Positions 61,134 to 64,000 of a DNA stretch of 64,000 nt are shown here, piece by piece; the first letter of the stretch is position 1, and each line of letters starts with the position of its first letter. The notes under the pieces are model-generated. The model did not search any database and was not told where the DNA came from. It worked only from the letters and a program-made list of their open reading frames with translations. This DNA is from Cellvibrionaceae bacterium. Its GTDB lineage: Bacteria > Pseudomonadota > Gammaproteobacteria > Pseudomonadales > Cellvibrionaceae. A program made the translations under genes and the position numbers. Location: assembly GCA_028281575.1 (NCBI GenBank), contig JANQJP010000027.1, forward strand, positions 1 through 64,000. The letters run 5' to 3'.

Positions 61134-61871
61134 GTGAAAGCAACTGAACGAGTCTTTGGTTTTCACCCGCTGGAAACACTGCTAAAGGTGGCACCTGCGC
61201 GGATCAAACAAGTGTATCTGTTGCGCGGTCGCCAAGACAAACGCGCTCAACAGTTAGATGCGCTGTTGGCGAAGGAACATATTTCGATACAGGTGATGGA
61301 TCGGGCGCAGCTCGATGAGTTATGCGAAGGCCGGCATCAGGGTGTTGTCGCCGATGTTGTGCCAATGAAAGCGTATGACGAAACGGATTTGTATAAACTT
61401 GTCGCCAACGCTTCGGGTACTCCGTTAATACTTGTTCTGGACGGTGTGACCGATCCGCACAACTTAGGCGCGTGTTTGCGCACTGCCGATGCGGTGGGGG
61501 TGAACGCTTTGGTTGTTCCCAAAGACAATTCTGCGAGTTTGACAGATGTTGCGCGCAAGGTTGCGTCCGGAGCTGCGGATACGGTTCCATTAATCAGTGT
61601 TACCAACCTGGCTCGGTGCTTAAAAAAACTTCAGGAACTCGGTTTGTGGGTGACCGGAACCGCAGGGGAAGCGCAACAAGCGTTATTCAGTGCTGATCTT
61701 CGTGGGCCGAGAGTCATTGTTGTCGGTGCTGAGGGCAAGGGCATGCGAAGATTGACAAAAGAATGTTGCGACGAACTCGTAAAAATACCCATGCTCGGCG
61801 AAGTATCGAGCCTTAATGTGTCTGTAGCAACTGGCGTAGTATTGTTTGAAGTGGTGCGACAAAACCTATAG
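61134..61871 (+). CDS. rlmB: 23S rRNA (guanosine-2251-2'-O)-methyltransferase
   Basis: SPOUT-class 2'-O-methyltransferase. 245 residues from GTG. An N-terminal substrate-binding domain precedes the knotted SPOUT domain with LDGVTDPHNLGACLRTADAV, GAEGKGMRRLTKE and IPMLGEVSSLNVSVATGVV. It follows rnr after 23 bp and is probably in the same operon. Confidence 0.96.
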   Translation: MKATERVFGFHPLETLLKVAPARIKQVYLLRGRQDKRAQQLDALLAKEHISIQVMDRAQLDELCEGRHQGVVADVVPMKAYDETDLYKLVANASGTPLILVLDGVTDPHNLGACLRTADAVGVNALVVPKDNSASLTDVARKVASGAADTVPLISVTNLARCLKKLQELGLWVTGTAGEAQQALFSADLRGPRVIVVGAEGKGMRRLTKECCDELVKIPMLGEVSSLNVSVATGVVLFEVVRQNL

Positions 61872-61888
61872 ACCGAGAGAAAAGGCAA

Positions 61889-62878
61889 ATGCGTGTAGCC
61901 GTCTTTAGCGCGAAACCTTATGACAAGGAGTATCTCGCCGCACATAACCGCGCGCGTCATGAGTTAACTTTTTTTGCGCCGCAATTGAACGAAGACACGG
62001 CCCCGATGGTCAAGAAGTTTGACGCGGTGTGCTGTTTTGTTAACGATATTCTTAATGAAAAGGTGATCAAGCGGCTCGCTAAGTCTGGCGTCAAACTAGT
62101 TGCTCTGCGTTGCGCTGGTTACAACAACATCGATCTGGAAGCGGCAAAAAAAGCAAATATTGTTGTTTGTCGCGTGCCTGAATATTCTCCATATACAGTT
62201 GCAGAGCACGCGGTTGCGCTGATTATGAATTTGAATCGCAATATTCATCGCGCATTTAACCGGATCAGAGAAAATGACTATTCGCTGATGGGTTTAGAGG
62301 GGTTTGAGTTACACGGTAAAACTGTTGGTGTGCTCGGGACCGGCGCGATAGGTGTCGCTTTTGCCAATATTATGCGGGGCTTTGGTTGCCAGGTTATTGG
62401 TTACGATCCAAAGGAAAATAAAACCTTTGCGCGTGTTGGTCATTACGTGGGCCTGGAGGACTTTTGGTCCCATAGCGACATTATATCGCTTCACTGTCCG
62501 TTAATTCCGCCGACTTATCACATCATTAACGATGAATCGATCGCTGCGATGAAAAGTGGCGTTATGCTCATTAACACCAGTCGTGGCGGCCTCGTGGACA
62601 CTAAGGCGGTGATTGAAGCGCTTAAAGTCGGCAAGATCGGTTACCTGGGGTTGGATGTCTACGAAGAGGAGGCGGGCCTGTTTTTTGAGGATTATTCAAA
62701 CCGGGTAATTACGGATGATATTTTTGCGCGTCTGCTTACGTTCCCTAATGTTGTTGTCACCGGGCATCAAGCTTTCTTTAGTAAGGAAGCGCTTGCGGCA
62801 ATTGCCATCACAACTATCAATAATATCGACGCATTCGCTAAGGGTACACTGGACCAAAGCCACGTCGTAAGTGTTTGA
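61889..62878 (+). CDS. ldhA: D-lactate dehydrogenase (fermentative, LdhA type)
   Basis: NAD-dependent 2-hydroxyacid dehydrogenase that reduces pyruvate to D-lactate. 329 residues, the same length as E. coli LdhA. NAD-binding GVLGTGAIGVAFANIM, substrate Arg232 in NTSRGGLVD, Glu in LDVYEEEAGLFFED, and catalytic His293 in TGHQAFFSKEA; the VYEExxLFFED segment is characteristic of LdhA. It sits between rlmB and rpsF, which are adjacent in Pseudomonas, so it looks inserted. It lies 17 bp after rlmB. Confidence 0.88.
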   Translation: MRVAVFSAKPYDKEYLAAHNRARHELTFFAPQLNEDTAPMVKKFDAVCCFVNDILNEKVIKRLAKSGVKLVALRCAGYNNIDLEAAKKANIVVCRVPEYSPYTVAEHAVALIMNLNRNIHRAFNRIRENDYSLMGLEGFELHGKTVGVLGTGAIGVAFANIMRGFGCQVIGYDPKENKTFARVGHYVGLEDFWSHSDIISLHCPLIPPTYHIINDESIAAMKSGVMLINTSRGGLVDTKAVIEALKVGKIGYLGLDVYEEEAGLFFEDYSNRVITDDIFARLLTFPNVVVTGHQAFFSKEALAAIAITTINNIDAFAKGTLDQSHVVSV

Positions 62879-62909
62879 AAGCCGCTATGTTCCGCAGTTC
62901 TGGGGGCGG

Positions 62910-62938
62910 TTGCAATTTAACCGCATCCCAAATAGAAT
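62910..62938 (+). promoter_or_regulatory. Sigma70-type promoter of rpsF-rpsR
   Basis: TTGCAA (62910-62915), a 17-base spacer and TAGAAT (62933-62938). The -35 box lies in a GCGGTT/AACCGC inverted repeat. It lies about 90 bases before rpsF. Confidence 0.65.
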
Positions 62939-62997
62939 ACGCCGCCCTTCTGGATGCCCCAGTCGGAATTTTAAACTCCTTGCTTCACCGTAGTCGC

Positions 62998-63023
62998 ACG
63001 GGAAGCTTGAAACCCGTAAGGAG
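62998..63023 (+). promoter_or_regulatory. Leader hairpin and ribosome site of rpsF
   Basis: ACGGG (62998-63002) pairs with CCCGT (63013-63017) across a 10-base loop, immediately before the Shine-Dalgarno AAGGAG. In many bacteria the S6-S18 pair represses its operon by binding an rpsF leader hairpin. I see a hairpin in the right place but did not confirm the specific protein-binding motif. Confidence 0.4.
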
Positions 63024-63028
63024 ACCAC

Positions 63029-63472
63029 ATGCGTCACTACGAAATCGTGTTTCTGGTCCACCCTGACCAGAGCGAGCAGGTACCTGGTATGGTCGAACGC
63101 TATAGTGAAACCATCACCAAAGACGGCGGTAAGATCCATCGTCTGGAGGATTGGGGACGACGTCATTTGGCGTACTCCATCAATAAAATTCATAAAGCTC
63201 ATTACATCCTGATTAACTGTGAAACTTCTAACGAAGCGTTAGAGGAGCTCACCACAAACTTTCGCTACAACGATGCCGTATTGCGTCATTTGGTCGTGCG
63301 CTTAGATGAAGCGGTGACCGAAGAATCGCCGATTATGAAAGCGGAAAAAGAAAGCCGTGAGCGCAAAAATCGTGTGGAGCAACGCAGCCAAGATGTTGAT
63401 GAAAACCTGGAAGAAGATAATGATTCAGGTGATGTCGATGAAGAAATCACTGATAGTGTAGAGGGAGAATAG
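63029..63472 (+). CDS. rpsF: 30S ribosomal protein S6
   Basis: Small-subunit platform protein that binds with S18. 147 residues. The opening [20 protein letters not shown] and the [19 protein letters not shown] segment are typical. The C-terminal tail (about 110-147) is long and acidic, rich in Glu and Asp. rpsR follows 2 bp after the stop. Confidence 0.97.
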   Translation: MRHYEIVFLVHPDQSEQVPGMVERYSETITKDGGKIHRLEDWGRRHLAYSINKIHKAHYILINCETSNEALEELTTNFRYNDAVLRHLVVRLDEAVTEESPIMKAEKESRERKNRVEQRSQDVDENLEEDNDSGDVDEEITDSVEGE

Positions 63473-63474
63473 AC

Positions 63475-63705
63475 ATGGCTCGTTTTTTTCGCCGTCGTAA
63501 GTTCTGTCGTTTTTCCGCAGAAGGCGTTAAACAAATTGATTACAAAGACTTGGATACTTTGAAAGCCTATATTTCTGAAACAGGTAAAATTGTTCCAAGC
63601 CGTATTACTGGAACCAAAGCCAAGTATCAGCGTCAGTTAGCAACAGCTATTAAGCGCGCGCGCTATATCGCTTTGCTGCCTTATACAGACGCACACGATC
63701 AATAG
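63475..63705 (+). CDS. rpsR: 30S ribosomal protein S18
   Basis: Small-subunit platform protein, partner of S6. 76 residues. The conserved [20 protein letters not shown] and [20 protein letters not shown] segments are intact. Coupled to rpsF; the next gene is a membrane protein, with rplI expected beyond the window. Confidence 0.98.
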   Translation: MARFFRRRKFCRFSAEGVKQIDYKDLDTLKAYISETGKIVPSRITGTKAKYQRQLATAIKRARYIALLPYTDAHDQ

Positions 63706-63739
63706 TTAAGTTTTATTAGAGTGGCCGAGAACACAACGT

Positions 63740-64000
63740 ATGTTTAAGGCACTTGCTGAATTCGTAATGCGTGGCCGTTTTCAGGCCATAGGCGTTGTTT
63801 TAATAGGAAGCGGCGCCTCATTTGTATTGAATGGCATTTTTGGGTTGTTGGCGCTAATGTCGCAGGGCGCGCTGGGCCTCGTTACATTGAGGCTGGGTTG
63901 GCAGCAGGGTCTTATTGTTACCTTGTGGGCTAGCCTGCCGGCCTTTGCCACGTTATGGCTTGGTTATGTGCCAGAGCCTTTGGCGTTTGCAAGCGTAGCG
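63740..64000 (+). CDS. Integral membrane protein (partial, between rpsR and presumably rplI)
   Basis: Open to the window end; 87 residues are visible. It begins MFKALAEFVMRGRFQAIGVV and shows hydrophobic segments at about 15-45 and 52-75, so it is a polytopic inner-membrane protein. Pseudomonas carries a membrane protein gene of unknown function at this place between rpsR and rplI, probably the same family (DUF2232-like). The 34-bp gap after rpsR suggests co-transcription. Confidence 0.75.
   Translation, partial: MFKALAEFVMRGRFQAIGVVLIGSGASFVLNGIFGLLALMSQGALGLVTLRLGWQQGLIVTLWASLPAFATLWLGYVPEPLAFASVA

Noticed and set aside
62875..63066. Short open frame between ldhA and rpsF
   Set aside because: It overlaps the rpsF promoter, leader hairpin and coding start; no protein features or ribosome site.

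Overview
The window is a stretch of core chromosome from a gammaproteobacterium. The gene order points to a marine relative of Pseudomonas, probably Cellvibrionales-like (Teredinibacter/Saccharophagus type). This rests on recognised protein families and synteny, not on a database search. I see no rRNA, tRNA, prophage or CRISPR array.

Layout. (1) 1-3.65 kb is an accessory edge: a tandem 47-bp repeat, an MscS-type channel, an unknown gene and an orphan RND-efflux adaptor. (2) 3.65-3.97 kb is a MITE with long terminal inverted repeats, sitting where infB would be expected. (3) 4-8.1 kb is rbfA-truB-rpsO-pnp, followed by a MipA-type outer membrane protein. (4) 9-21.6 kb is mostly on the minus strand: ubiE-ubiJ-ubiB, hslV-hslU-DUF971, a SPOR (FtsN-like) gene, priA and mrcA (PBP1a). 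On the plus strand within it are rpmE and a lipoprotein gene that takes the place of argS. (5) 21.7-37.2 kb is pilMNOPQ-aroK-aroB-damX-gltB-gltD-hemE, the same order as in Pseudomonas. (6) 37.3-42 kb holds a degenerate HD-GYP gene, psd, a rhodanese, rsgA and orn. (7) 42-57 kb is queG, nnr, tsaE, amiB, mutL, miaA, hfq, hflX, hflK, hflC, a DUF2065 gene, hisZ and purA. (8) 57-64 kb holds a PilZ gene, a heat-shock hsp20, yfaZ, rnr, rlmB, ldhA, rpsF, rpsR and the start of a membrane protein gene.

Themes. The genes serve translation and RNA turnover, ubiquinone and shikimate synthesis, glutamate synthesis, cell-wall growth and division, type IV pili, and protein quality control (HslVU, HflKC, Hsp20). 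Two heat-shock (sigma32) promoters are readable, before hslVU and hsp20. The hsp20 leader folds into a ROSE-like RNA thermometer.

Most distinctive signal. A family of small inverted-repeat elements and solo ends abuts stop codons. In at least seven genes the stop codon (TAG, once TAA) lies inside a YTAR tetranucleotide (CTAG or TTAA) that is immediately followed by a GG-starting element end. One copy lies exactly at a break in the conserved nusA-infB-rbfA cluster, and another supplies the last codons of psd. A different MITE (53.9-54.1 kb) separates hflC from the DUF2065-hisZ-purA group.
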